Below are positions 26,097-34,616 of a stretch of 64,000 nucleotides of DNA, one piece after another. Both the position numbers and the translations under genes were made by a program. Origin of the DNA: Pseudomonas fluorescens. GTDB taxonomy: Bacteria; Pseudomonadota; Gammaproteobacteria; Pseudomonadales; Pseudomonadaceae. Each line of letters starts with the position of its first letter. Position 1 is the stretch's first letter. The stretch lies in assembly GCF_040448305.1 (NCBI RefSeq), contig NZ_CP148752.1, forward strand, positions 372,001 through 436,000. The letters are read 5' to 3'. Under the pieces are notes generated by a model, which searched no databases, was not told the origin of the DNA, and saw only the letters and a program-made list of their open reading frames with translations.

Positions 26097-27701
26097 CTAT
26101 CGGCGCACGACCAGATACAAACCGACCGCCATCATGATGCCAGCTGGCCAATAGTCCAACTGATTCAGCGGTCCGCCCGCGGCAAGGACGGCACCACCGG
26201 CCAGATGGGCCGTACCGAGCAGGCGCAGGAACCAGTCGTCACGGCGTCGATGCCACGCTGGCGGCGGGACGTAGGCGTGGGGTTGGGACATGCGTTCGAG
26301 CAGGTCGCGGGCCATGTTGGCCAGGTGCGGGATCTGTTCGAACTGGCTGTGCACGTTGCCGAGCAGGGCTTTGGGGCTGACCCGCTCGCGCATCCAGCGT
26401 TCGAGGAACGGCTGCGCGGTGTTCCACAGATCGAGGTCCGGGTACAGCTGGCGGCCCAGGCCTTCGATATTCAGCAGGGTTTTTTGCAGCAGGACCAGTT
26501 GCGGCTGCACTTCCATGTTGAAGCGGCGCGCGGTCTGGAACAGGCGCATCAGCACCTGGCCGAAGGAAATATCTTTTAACGGTTTTTCGAAGATCGGCTC
26601 GCACACCGTGCGGATCGCCGCTTCGAATTCGTTGAGTTTGGTTTCCGCCGGCACCCAGCCCGAATCGATGTGCAACTGCGCCACGCGACGGTAATCGCGC
26701 TTGAAGAAGGCGAACAGGTTGCGCGCCAGGTAATCCTGGTCTTCCGGGGTCAGGCTGCCGACGATGCCGCAGTCGATCGCAATGTATTGCGGGCTCCACG
26801 GGTTCACGGTGCTGACGAAAATGTTGCCGGGGTGCATGTCGGCGTGGAAGAAGCTGTCGCGGAACACCTGGGTGAAGAAAATCTCCACGCCACGTTCGGC
26901 GAGCATTTTCATGTCGGTGCGCTGGTCGGCCAGGGTCGCCAGATCGGTGACCTGAATGCCGTAGATGCGTTCCATTACCAGCACTTTCGGCCGGCACCAG
27001 TCCCAATAGACTTGCGGCACGTACAGCAGCGGCGAGCCGTCGAAGTTGCGCTTCAACTGGCTGGCGTTGGCCGCCTCGCGCAACAGGTCGAGTTCGTCGT
27101 AGATGGTTTTTTCGTAATCGCTGACCACGTCCACCGGGTGCAGCAGGCGCGCATCGGCCGAGAGTGTTTCGGCGGCGCGGGCGAGGATGAACAGCCACGC
27201 CAGGTCCTGGGCGATCACCGGTTTGAGGCCCGGGCGGATCACCTTGACCACCACTTCTTCACCGGTTTTCAGTTGTGCGGCATGTACCTGCGCCACCGAG
27301 GCCGAGGCCAGCGGCTCGACGTCGAAACGGCTGAACACGTCGCTGATTTTCTTGCCCAGCTGTTCTTCGATCAGTTTGACCGACACTTGCGAGTCGAACG
27401 GCGGCACGCGGTCCTGCAGCTTCATCAGTTCGTCGGCGATGTCTTCGGGCAACAGGTCGCGACGGGTGGACAGGATCTGCCCGAACTTGATGAAGATCGG
27501 CCCCAGGTCCTGCAACGCCAGGCGCAAGCGCACGCCACGGCTCAGGTCCAGGGTCTTGCGCGGGAACCAGCGCCACGGTAAGGCATAACGCAGCGCCCGC
27601 AAGAACCAGGGCAGCGGCAGGGCGAACAGCAGGTCATCGAGGCGGTAGCGGATCACGACGCGCTGGATGCGCAACAAACGGCGGACGGCAAGCAGCTTCA
27701 T
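26097..27701 (-). CDS. ubiB: UbiB, atypical kinase/ATPase for ubiquinone biosynthesis
   Basis: The 534-residue protein belongs to the UbiB/ADCK3 atypical kinase family and supports the ubiquinone synthesis complex at the membrane. The diagnostic KxGQ motif (FIKFGQ) stands near residue 72, followed by the ALA-rich loop (PLASASVAQVH), an ATP-binding Lys, the catalytic HADMHPGN and the DCG metal motif. Two hydrophobic helices at the C-terminus anchor it. The start overlaps the ubiJ stop (ATGA). Confidence 0.96.
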   Translation of the reverse strand: MKLLAVRRLLRIQRVVIRYRLDDLLFALPLPWFLRALRYALPWRWFPRKTLDLSRGVRLRLALQDLGPIFIKFGQILSTRRDLLPEDIADELMKLQDRVPPFDSQVSVKLIEEQLGKKISDVFSRFDVEPLASASVAQVHAAQLKTGEEVVVKVIRPGLKPVIAQDLAWLFILARAAETLSADARLLHPVDVVSDYEKTIYDELDLLREAANASQLKRNFDGSPLLYVPQVYWDWCRPKVLVMERIYGIQVTDLATLADQRTDMKMLAERGVEIFFTQVFRDSFFHADMHPGNIFVSTVNPWSPQYIAIDCGIVGSLTPEDQDYLARNLFAFFKRDYRRVAQLHIDSGWVPAETKLNEFEAAIRTVCEPIFEKPLKDISFGQVLMRLFQTARRFNMEVQPQLVLLQKTLLNIEGLGRQLYPDLDLWNTAQPFLERWMRERVSPKALLGNVHSQFEQIPHLANMARDLLERMSQPHAYVPPPAWHRRRDDWFLRLLGTAHLAGGAVLAAGGPLNQLDYWPAGIMMAVGLYLVVRR

Positions 27702-28321
27702 GCGTTATCGCTTGGGTCGAGGGATCGGGAAAGGCGCTCGAAACGCGCCTCGAGACGTTCCAGATCGAGCTTGATCTGGTCCAGTTCACTGAATCGGGCT
27801 TCGGCCTCGCGCTGACCGACGAGGGTGCGCGATTCTTCGGCCAGGTATTCGCCCAGGTTCTGGCCCAGGCTGGCAAAGCCCTGCTGATACCAGCGGGCGC
27901 GGCTGCGCAGGTGACCGCCGACCAGTTGCGTGGCCACCGGGCCCAGCACGCGTGCGAGTTCGTACTCCCAATCCAGCTCGAGGTCCTGGAGGATCGCCGC
28001 CAGTTCCAGCAGCACGCCGCTGTCGCCGTCGAGTTCGACCTCAGGGCTATGCAGGACCGAGGTCTTGTCCTTGCTCATGGCCAGTTTCAGCAGGCTCGAG
28101 GCCGGTGCACGCAAGGTGCAGTCGGCGCCGGTTTCCCACTGGGAGGCGAGCATCAGGCCTTCGTCGCTGGGCAGGATGAACAGTTGCAGCGCCGGGCTGC
28201 GGCAGTCGACGGCAATCACTCTGCCGCTCAAATGCGCCAGCCGCGGCAGCGCCGTGCTGTCGAGGCGCAGCACCCGGTTCAGGCCGAGTTCAACGCTGGC
28301 GAGCAGGCCGGCGAGCAGCAT
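27698..28321 (-). CDS. ubiJ: UbiJ, ubiquinone biosynthesis accessory factor
   Basis: The 207-residue protein has an N-terminal SCP2-like sterol-carrier domain (about residues 15-115) that holds hydrophobic ubiquinone intermediates, and a C-terminal coiled coil rich in Arg, Leu and Glu. With UbiK it organises the Ubi complex. It lies between ubiE and ubiB, with a four-base overlap at each end, as in many gammaproteobacteria. Confidence 0.93.
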   Translation of the reverse strand: MLLAGLLASVELGLNRVLRLDSTALPRLAHLSGRVIAVDCRSPALQLFILPSDEGLMLASQWETGADCTLRAPASSLLKLAMSKDKTSVLHSPEVELDGDSGVLLELAAILQDLELDWEYELARVLGPVATQLVGGHLRSRARWYQQGFASLGQNLGEYLAEESRTLVGQREAEARFSELDQIKLDLERLEARFERLSRSLDPSDNA

Positions 28322-29091
28322 CAGGGTTTGATGCCGCGGTGCAGGGCAACGATGCCTGCGGTCATGTTGTGATAGGTCACGCGGTCGAAACCGGCCTCGA
28401 CCATCATCGACTTCAGGGTTTCCTGGTTCGGGTGCATGCGGATCGATTCGGCCAGGTAGCGATAGCTTTCCGAATCGTTGGTGATCAGCTTGCCCATCAG
28501 CGGCATGAAGGCGAACGAGTAGGCGTCGTAGGCCTTGGACATCAGCGCGTTGGTCGGCTTGGAGAATTCCAGCACCAGCAAACGGCCGCCAGGCTTGAGC
28601 ACGCGCAGCATCGAGCGCAGGGCGTCTTCCTTGTGGGTCACGTTGCGCAGGCCGAAGGCGATGGTCACGCAGTCGAAATGGTTGTCCGGGAACGGCAGCT
28701 TTTCCGCGTCGGCCTGGACGAATTCGACGTTGCCGGCCACACCGAGGTCCAGCAGGCGGTCACGACCGACCTTGAGCATGGATTCGTTGATGTCGGCGAG
28801 CACCACCTGGCCGGTCGGGCCTACCAGATGCGAGAACTTGCGGGTCAAATCGCCGGTACCGCCAGCGATGTCCAGCACGCGGTTGCCGGTGCGCACGCCC
28901 GACAGCTCGATCGCAAAGCGCTTCCACAGACGGTGCATGCCGCCCGACAGGAGGTCGTTCATCAGGTCGTACTTCGCGGCTACCGAGTGGAAAACCTCAG
29001 CGACTTTTTCCGCTTTCTGGCTTTCCGGAACGTTTTTGAAGCCGAAGTGAGTGGTGGGTTCGGCATCGCTGCCTTTGCGCTGATCAGTCAT
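28321..29091 (-). CDS. ubiE: UbiE, bifunctional demethylmenaquinone/ubiquinone C-methyltransferase
   Basis: The 256-residue cytosolic enzyme uses S-adenosylmethionine to methylate the quinone ring. Motif I DIAGGTGDLT, a post-I acidic residue (VVLADINESML) and the family signatures VKYDLMNDLLSGG-like and RLLVLEFSKP are present. The ATG at 29091 (MTDQRKG) is the family start; the longer open frame upstream has no support. It heads the minus-strand run ubiE-ubiJ-ubiB-hisIE-tatABC-rsmE, and its stop overlaps the start of ubiJ. Confidence 0.96.
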   Translation of the reverse strand: MTDQRKGSDAEPTTHFGFKNVPESQKAEKVAEVFHSVAAKYDLMNDLLSGGMHRLWKRFAIELSGVRTGNRVLDIAGGTGDLTRKFSHLVGPTGQVVLADINESMLKVGRDRLLDLGVAGNVEFVQADAEKLPFPDNHFDCVTIAFGLRNVTHKEDALRSMLRVLKPGGRLLVLEFSKPTNALMSKAYDAYSFAFMPLMGKLITNDSESYRYLAESIRMHPNQETLKSMMVEAGFDRVTYHNMTAGIVALHRGIKP

Positions 29092-29246
29092 ATCGCTGTC
29101 ACCAAAAGAGAATGCGCGACATTCTAATCCCCAAGGCATGCTTTGTCTTGGCAAGGCTGAAGGTAAGATGGGCAACCATCGGGACGTTTTGACGCAGCAG
29201 AGGTCAAGATGCCTCGGGAAAGCATCCATAAAGCAGGAGTCATTTG

Positions 29247-29522
29247 ATGGCCCGTATTAGTGTTGAACGTGCCCATGGCCTGGGTAAGGAAGCGGCTCGC
29301 GAAAAGGCCGACAAGCTGGCGCAGAAACTTTCCGACCAGTATGGCCTGGAGCCGCAGTGGTCCGGCGATACCCTGAACCTCAAGCGCTCGGGTGTGAAGG
29401 GCGCAGTGCATATCAGTGAAGACTCGATCAAGGTCGACGTGGAGCTGGGCCTGATGATGTCGGCCATGAGCGGCATGATCAAAGCGGAAATCGAAAAGGC
29501 GCTGGATAAGGTCCTGGTCTGA
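29247..29522 (+). CDS. Small PHA-system-associated protein
   Basis: The 91-residue protein matches the family found beside polyhydroxyalkanoate genes in Pseudomonas (PHA granule region protein). It begins MARISVERAHGLG, has a helical N-terminal half and an ISEDSIKVDVELG strand pair, and ends in a helix. The ATG at 29247 has AGGAG upstream. Its precise role is not established. It is transcribed away from ubiE and toward phaI-phaF, 158 bases before phaI. Confidence 0.8.
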   Translation: MARISVERAHGLGKEAAREKADKLAQKLSDQYGLEPQWSGDTLNLKRSGVKGAVHISEDSIKVDVELGLMMSAMSGMIKAEIEKALDKVLV

Positions 29523-29680
29523 CTTTCTGGTTGAAATGAGATCCCACATTTTGGTTTGTGGTGTGACCAAGGCTTTATGTCATTTGTTAGGGTGCCGTTT
29601 CTAATTTTTCTCCCTACTTTGTGCCAGAGCCCGACACTTACCCGGGCAGTTCCTCAAACCTTCTGCGCGTGAGGTGCACC

Positions 29681-30103
29681 ATGGCCAAAGTTATTTTGAA
29701 GAAAAAAATCGACCCGTCGACCGGCACGCTGAGCGACGTCAAATCCTATGCCCGCAAGATCTGGCTGGCAGGCCTGGGTGCCTACACCAAGGTCGGCCAA
29801 GAGGGTAGCGAGTACTTTCAAGAGCTGATCAAAGCGGGTCAGGTTGTTGAAAAAAAAGGCAAAAAGGTAGTTGCTGAGAAACTTGAAGCGGCCAATGCCG
29901 AGATCGATGAAGCCAAGAGTGAAGTCAGTACTTTCAAAGGCCGCGTCGAAGTTCAACTCGACAAGGTCGAGAAGGCGTTTGACACGCGTGTCGCAAGTGC
30001 CTTGAATCGTATCGGTATTCCGTCTAAACATGACGTTGAGGCACTCTCTGCTAAGCTCGATGAGCTGACGGCATTGCTCGAACGTGTCGCGCGTAAATCT
30101 TAA
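29681..30103 (+). CDS. phaI: PhaI, phasin
   Basis: The 140-residue granule-associated phasin coats PHA granules. Helical segments include KSYARKIWLAGLGAY (granule-binding face) and a C-terminal leucine-zipper-like stretch (DVEALSAKLDELTALLERV). The ATG at 29681 follows GAGG. The same arrangement occurs in PhaF immediately downstream, without the histone-like tail. PhaF is 10 bases further on, so the two form an operon. Confidence 0.95.
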   Translation: MAKVILKKKIDPSTGTLSDVKSYARKIWLAGLGAYTKVGQEGSEYFQELIKAGQVVEKKGKKVVAEKLEAANAEIDEAKSEVSTFKGRVEVQLDKVEKAFDTRVASALNRIGIPSKHDVEALSAKLDELTALLERVARKS

Positions 30104-30113
30104 GGAGAACGGG

Positions 30114-30935
30114 ATGGCTGTTAAAAAGAACACCGAAAAAGAAGGCAGCTCGTGGATCGGGAAGGTTGAAGATTACTCCCGAAAAATCTGGCTGGCTGGT
30201 TTAGGCGTGTACTCGAAGATCGACACTGACGGCAGCAAACTCTTCGATGCATTGGTTAAGGACGGCGAGAAAGCCGAGAAGCTCACCAAGAGCGCTGTTG
30301 GCAAGACTGTCGACGCCGCCAAGGACTCCGCTTCTTCGGCCAAGTCGCGTATCAGCGGCGTGAAAGATCGCGCACTGGGCAAGTGGGATGAGCTGGAAGG
30401 TGCTTTCGACAAGCGTCTGAACAGCGCCATTTCGCGTCTGGGCGTACCGAGCCGCAACGAAGTCAAGGCACTGCACAGCAAGGTCGATACCCTGACCAAG
30501 CAAATCGAAAAACTGACCGGTGCCAAGGTTGCGCCTGTTGCGGCGAAAACCGCGGCAGCCAAGCCTGCTGCCAAGCCGGCCGCCAAAACCGCAGCCAAGC
30601 CACTGGCAAAAGCAGCGGCTAAACCTGCTGCCAAGCCTGCGGCTAAAACTGCAGCCGCCAAACCGGCCGCCGCAAAAGCCGCCGCCAAACCAGTGGCTAA
30701 ACCGGCCGCCAAGCCTGCAGCGAAAACTGCAGCGGCCAAACCCGCTGCGGCGAAAAAACCAGCGGTGAAAAAGCCGGCCGCTCCAAAAGCCGCCGCGCCA
30801 AAACCAGCAGTGGCAGCTGCCAAACCGGCAACGCCGGCAGCTCCGGTCAGCGCATCGAACTCCGCTACCGCACCGACCCCTGCTGTCACCCCGACTGTCG
30901 CGCCGGCTCCATCGACGCCAACCAGTCAGTCCTGA
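30114..30935 (+). CDS. phaF: PhaF, phasin with histone-H1-like DNA-binding tail
   Basis: The 273-residue protein has an N-terminal phasin domain of about 140 residues (EDYSRKIWLAGLGVYSK, then a coiled coil). It is followed by about 90 residues of AAKPAAKPA-type repeats like eukaryotic histone H1. In P. putida this tail binds DNA, so granules are shared between daughter cells. AAGGAG (30103-30107) precedes the ATG at 30114. A strong terminator follows. Confidence 0.97.
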   Translation: MAVKKNTEKEGSSWIGKVEDYSRKIWLAGLGVYSKIDTDGSKLFDALVKDGEKAEKLTKSAVGKTVDAAKDSASSAKSRISGVKDRALGKWDELEGAFDKRLNSAISRLGVPSRNEVKALHSKVDTLTKQIEKLTGAKVAPVAAKTAAAKPAAKPAAKTAAKPLAKAAAKPAAKPAAKTAAAKPAAAKAAAKPVAKPAAKPAAKTAAAKPAAAKKPAVKKPAAPKAAAPKPAVAAAKPATPAAPVSASNSATAPTPAVTPTVAPAPSTPTSQS

Positions 30936-30954
30936 TTCTCAGGGCTCAAGAAAG

Positions 30955-30983
30955 CGCCCGGCCTGTGAAGGCCGGGCGTTTTT
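30955..30983 (+). terminator. Intrinsic terminator of phaI-phaF
   Basis: CGCCCGGCC (30955-30963) and GGCCGGGCG (30970-30978) form a 9-bp GC stem with a 6-base loop, followed by TTTTT. Confidence 0.95.
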
Positions 30984-31018
30984 GTTTGTGCGTGATTCAT
31001 TGAACACCGCAGTACCCT

Positions 31019-31110
31019 TGTGGGAGCGAGCTTGCTCGCGATGAGGCCATCACATCCAACATTGATGTTGGCTTATCCACCGCCATCGCGAGCAAGCTCG
31101 CTCCCACAGG
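31019..31110. repeat. REPIN between phaF and phaD
   Basis: Arms TTGTGGGAGCGAGCTTGCTC and its near complement flank an interior with CAACATTGATGTTGG. It sits in the convergent gap between the phaIF and phaC1ZC2D transcripts. Confidence 0.9.
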
Positions 31111-31127
31111 GGTGGGGGGTGTCAGGG

Positions 31128-31748
31128 TTATTCGTGGTCTTTCAGATACTCCATCGCCATCTGTTCGGTCGCAGCCTTCATCGACGGCAGCAGATGCGGC
31201 GCCACCAGCATCATGATCTGGTAGACCACCAATCGCACCTCGCCCTGACGATCAAGAATCCGCTGGTAATCCAGCGAGAACAGCAGGGTCATGGTGATCT
31301 GTTCCACCAGTTGCCCCAGTGCCTGGGTATCGCTGACCAGCAGCCCTTGCGCCTGCAATCGTGCCAGGAGCGATGCCAGTGTGCGCTTGAGTGCATTGAG
31401 CAGGTTGCGAATGCCCTTGGCCAATTTCGGCAGGCGCCCGGCGAGGTTCGACAGGTCCTGGAACAGGAACCGGTAATGGGACAGGCGTTCGACGATCAGG
31501 TGCAGGAACAGCCAGTATTCTTCGGGTGCCAGTTCAGCATCGGCCGGTGGATCGAGCAAGGGCGCCAGTTCGCCCTGAAAGCGTTCGAACAGCCCGAGAA
31601 TCAGCGGCTCCTTGCCGTGGAAGTGGTAGTAGAGGTTGCCCGGGCTGATGCCCATTTCATTGGCAACTTCCATGGTGGAGACATTCGGTTCGCCCTTTTG
31701 ATTGAACAATTGCAGGGCACATTCGAGGATCCGGTCGCGGGTTTTCAT
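31128..31748 (-). CDS. phaD: PhaD, TetR-family regulator of pha genes
   Basis: The 206-residue protein has a TetR helix-turn-helix (residues about 5-52, with VSTMEVANEMGISPGNLYYHF as the recognition part) and a helical ligand domain. In P. putida PhaD activates phaC1 and phaI transcription and responds to fatty-acid metabolites. It is the last gene of the leftward cluster, 59 bases after phaC2. Confidence 0.95.
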   Translation of the reverse strand: MKTRDRILECALQLFNQKGEPNVSTMEVANEMGISPGNLYYHFHGKEPLILGLFERFQGELAPLLDPPADAELAPEEYWLFLHLIVERLSHYRFLFQDLSNLAGRLPKLAKGIRNLLNALKRTLASLLARLQAQGLLVSDTQALGQLVEQITMTLLFSLDYQRILDRQGEVRLVVYQIMMLVAPHLLPSMKAATEQMAMEYLKDHE

Positions 31749-31807
31749 CCAGTCTTCTTAATGATCGAGTCTTGCCACGACCGGCAGAGGCCGTGGCTCG
31801 TTGAACG

Positions 31808-33490
31808 TCAGCGCACGCGCACGTAAGTACCGGGTGCTGCCTCCATCGGTGGATAGTTCTGGTTGCCGAGCGCCATGTGGGTTTCCTTCTGCGCGCCGGA
31901 ACGTTCCTGAATCCAGCTCAGCCACTGGGTCCACCAGCTGCCATCGACACGCTTGGCGTCGTAGTACCAGGCTCGGGGGTCGCTGCTCAGTTTGCCGTTC
32001 TCGACGTAGTTGGCTTTCGGGTTGCTCGGCGGGTTGAGGATGCTTTGCACATGACCGCTGTTGGACAGCACGAAGCGGCGCTCGCCACCGAGCAACAGCG
32101 TCGAGCGATACACCGCGTCCCACGGCGTGATGTGATCGTTGATGCCGGCGACGCTGAAGCTGTCGACGGTGACCTTCTGCAAATCGATCGGAGTGCCACA
32201 CACTTCCAGCCCGCCCGGGTGGGTCAGCGGGTTGTGCTTGAAGAAGTCCAGCAGGTCGCCATGCAGGGCGGCCGGCAGGCGCGTGTTGTCGTTGTTCCAG
32301 TAGAGAATGTCGAACGCCGGTGGCTCCTTGCCCAACAGGTAGTTGTTGACGAAGTAGCTCCAGATCAAATCGTTGGGGCGCATCCAGGCGAAGACCTTGG
32401 CCATGTCGCGGCCGTCCAGAACACCTTTCTGATAGGAACGGCGTTTGGCAGCTTCAAGAGTCTGTTCGTCGGCGAACAGCGTCGCGGGGCTGTCCATCTG
32501 ACTGTCGAGCAGGCTCACCAGATAAGTCGCGCTGGACACCCTGCGCAGCTGCCGCTTGGCCTGCAAGTGACCCTGCAACGCGGCAATGGTCAGCCCGCCG
32601 GCGCAGGCGCCCATCAGGTTGACCTCGCGTGCGCCGGTGATCGCCCGGCAGACATTCATGGCTTCTTCCACGGCTTCCACGTAGGTCGAGAGCCCCCATT
32701 CGCGGTGACGCACATCCGGGTTGCGCCAACTGATCATGAAGGTTTGCAGGCCGTTTTTCAGGGCGAACTGGACGAAGCTGTTGTGGGGGCTCAGGTCGAA
32801 AATGTAGTACTTGTTGATTTGCGGCGGCACCACCAACAGGGGCTTGGAATACTGCTTTTCGCTCATCGGCTTGTACTGGATCAACTCCAGCAGCTCGTTG
32901 CGAAACACCACGGCACCGGTGGTGGTGGCGACCGTCTTGCCAACCTCGAACGCTTGCTTGGTGACTTGCCGGGGCAGGCCATCGTTGTGCAGCAGATCGT
33001 CCACCAAATGGCTGATGCCACGCACCAGGCTGTTACCGCCGGAATTGAAGAGCTCCTTGACCGCCAGTGGATTGAGCAGGGTGTTGGAGGGCGATACGGC
33101 GTCGTTGAGCAAGGCGAACGCGAAGTGGGCGCGGGCGCGGTCGTCCGGGCTCATGTCGCTCTCGTCGATCCAGCTCTTGACCTGTTTCTGCCAGCTCAGA
33201 TAGGCCTGCAGGCTACGGCGATAAAACGGGTTGAGACTCCACGCCGGATCGGTGAAGCGAGCGTCTTGCGGATTGGTCGGGTGCAGGGTTTCGCCCAGCA
33301 GCACACGGCCAAGCTGACCGCCGAGTTTGAGGGCATGTCGGGCGCTGTGTACCGGATTGCGCAAGCCATGGGCGGCCACACTGCGCAGGGTCGACAATAG
33401 ATCCCGACCGCGCAGGCCGGTAATCGCACTCTGTGCATTGATGAACGCGGCGGGAGTCGGTAGGGAATCCCTCGCTGGTTTCTCGCGCAT
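31808..33490 (-). CDS. phaC: PhaC2, class II PHA synthase
   Basis: The 560-residue class II synthase polymerises (R)-3-hydroxyacyl-CoA of medium chain length. The lipase-like box GACAGG holds nucleophile Cys296, and the later Asp and His (GINDHITPWD and SNSGHVQSI) complete the triad. It is a paralogue of PhaC1 at the other end of the phaZ gene. The first 30 residues are less conserved. A 115-base gap separates it from phaZ. Confidence 0.97.
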   Translation of the reverse strand: MREKPARDSLPTPAAFINAQSAITGLRGRDLLSTLRSVAAHGLRNPVHSARHALKLGGQLGRVLLGETLHPTNPQDARFTDPAWSLNPFYRRSLQAYLSWQKQVKSWIDESDMSPDDRARAHFAFALLNDAVSPSNTLLNPLAVKELFNSGGNSLVRGISHLVDDLLHNDGLPRQVTKQAFEVGKTVATTTGAVVFRNELLELIQYKPMSEKQYSKPLLVVPPQINKYYIFDLSPHNSFVQFALKNGLQTFMISWRNPDVRHREWGLSTYVEAVEEAMNVCRAITGAREVNLMGACAGGLTIAALQGHLQAKRQLRRVSSATYLVSLLDSQMDSPATLFADEQTLEAAKRRSYQKGVLDGRDMAKVFAWMRPNDLIWSYFVNNYLLGKEPPAFDILYWNNDNTRLPAALHGDLLDFFKHNPLTHPGGLEVCGTPIDLQKVTVDSFSVAGINDHITPWDAVYRSTLLLGGERRFVLSNSGHVQSILNPPSNPKANYVENGKLSSDPRAWYYDAKRVDGSWWTQWLSWIQERSGAQKETHMALGNQNYPPMEAAPGTYVRVR

Positions 33491-33605
33491 GAGTCAACAC
33501 TCCTTCGTCTTCAGGCCAAAAACAAATACACCGAACCAGAACACCATAGACGCTGTAACGGATTGTTGCGCGGCGTGGCGTCCTGCCGACCGCTGAGGCA
33601 GCGGT

Positions 33606-34460
33606 TTAGCTGCCCAATGGCGCCGGACGCGGATGCATCACCGCGCGCTGGCGCTCCTCTTCCAGGAATTTCATGATGATCGGAGCCACCGCTTCGGCCC
33701 GGGTAATCAGGAACAGATGCCCGTCATCGATGATGTGCAGCTGGGCGTTGGGAATTCGCCAGGCCAGCAAGCGCATGTTGACCAGCGGGATCAGTGGGTC
33801 ATCGTCGCCGGCCAGTACCAGGGTCGGCTGGCGGATTTTGTGTAACCAGTGGATGCTGGTCCAGCCGAGGCCGGCGAACAGCTGCCAGTAGTAACCGAGC
33901 TTGCCCGCTGAACGCACCTTGGCCGCATGGCTGGCGGCCAGCGTCGGGTCGCGACGGAACGCGCCACCGTAGATCATCGGCGCAATGCGGATCACATGGG
34001 ACGGCTGGATGTAACGTCGCGGGCTGGCCATCATCCACAGCACTTTCGGTTTGCCCGGCACCATCACCGCACCCGCCGCCGTTGCGGCCAGCACGAGTTT
34101 CTTGCAGCGCTCCGGATAGTCGAAAGCGAACTGCTGGGCCAGGGCGCCACCCCAGGACACGCCAATGACGTTTACCTGCCCGTAGTCGAGATAGTCGAGC
34201 ATCCGCGCCGTGAGTTTCGCCAGGCTCGGAAAACGATACGGCCGGTTCGGTGTCGACGAACCGCCGACGCCGGGTACGTCGAAGGCGATGACTTCCAGGT
34301 CCGGGTCCAGTGCCGCGATGAACGGAAACACCAGCTCCAGGTTGGCGCCGATGCCATTGAAAATCAGCAGGGGCGTCAAGTGAGGCTTGCCGGGGCGTAC
34401 CGCCGTGCGGAGCGTCTGGCCATCCAGATCGACGGTACGGAATATGAAGGGTTGCGGCAT
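33606..34460 (-). CDS. phaZ: PhaZ, intracellular PHA depolymerase
   Basis: The 284-residue alpha/beta hydrolase breaks down stored medium-chain PHA. The lipase box GVSWGG carries Ser102; DVPGVGGSS, the Asp in LAGDDDPLIP and the His in DDGHLF give the rest of the site. It lacks a signal peptide, as expected for the granule-bound form. It lies between phaC1 and phaC2. Confidence 0.96.
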   Translation of the reverse strand: MPQPFIFRTVDLDGQTLRTAVRPGKPHLTPLLIFNGIGANLELVFPFIAALDPDLEVIAFDVPGVGGSSTPNRPYRFPSLAKLTARMLDYLDYGQVNVIGVSWGGALAQQFAFDYPERCKKLVLAATAAGAVMVPGKPKVLWMMASPRRYIQPSHVIRIAPMIYGGAFRRDPTLAASHAAKVRSAGKLGYYWQLFAGLGWTSIHWLHKIRQPTLVLAGDDDPLIPLVNMRLLAWRIPNAQLHIIDDGHLFLITRAEAVAPIIMKFLEEERQRAVMHPRPAPLGS

Positions 34461-34506
34461 GCTTCTGGCCCTGTGGGTCGCTATCTCAAATTCTTCCCCA
34501 TCCCCG

Positions 34507-34596
34507 GTGGGAGCGAGCCTGCTCGCGATAGCGGTGTGTCAGCCAGCTCATTGGCCGAAGCTGCCGCCGCTATCGCGAGCAGGCTCGCTCCCACAG
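34507..34596. repeat. REPIN between phaC1 and phaZ
   Basis: Arms GTGGGAGCGAGCCTGCTCGC and its complement, AGG-core subclass. This copy lies inside the phaC1-phaZ-phaC2-phaD cluster, so any hairpin would form in the shared mRNA just after phaC1. Confidence 0.9.
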
Positions 34597-34616
34597 TGTG
34601 GGGCGAGGTGTGTCAG

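Noticed and set aside
31020..31130. Recurrent small peptides beginning MGASLLAM and ending SRASSLPQ in several gaps
   Set aside because: They are translations of the REPIN sequence itself, occurring wherever a REPIN is present, and lack ribosome sites.
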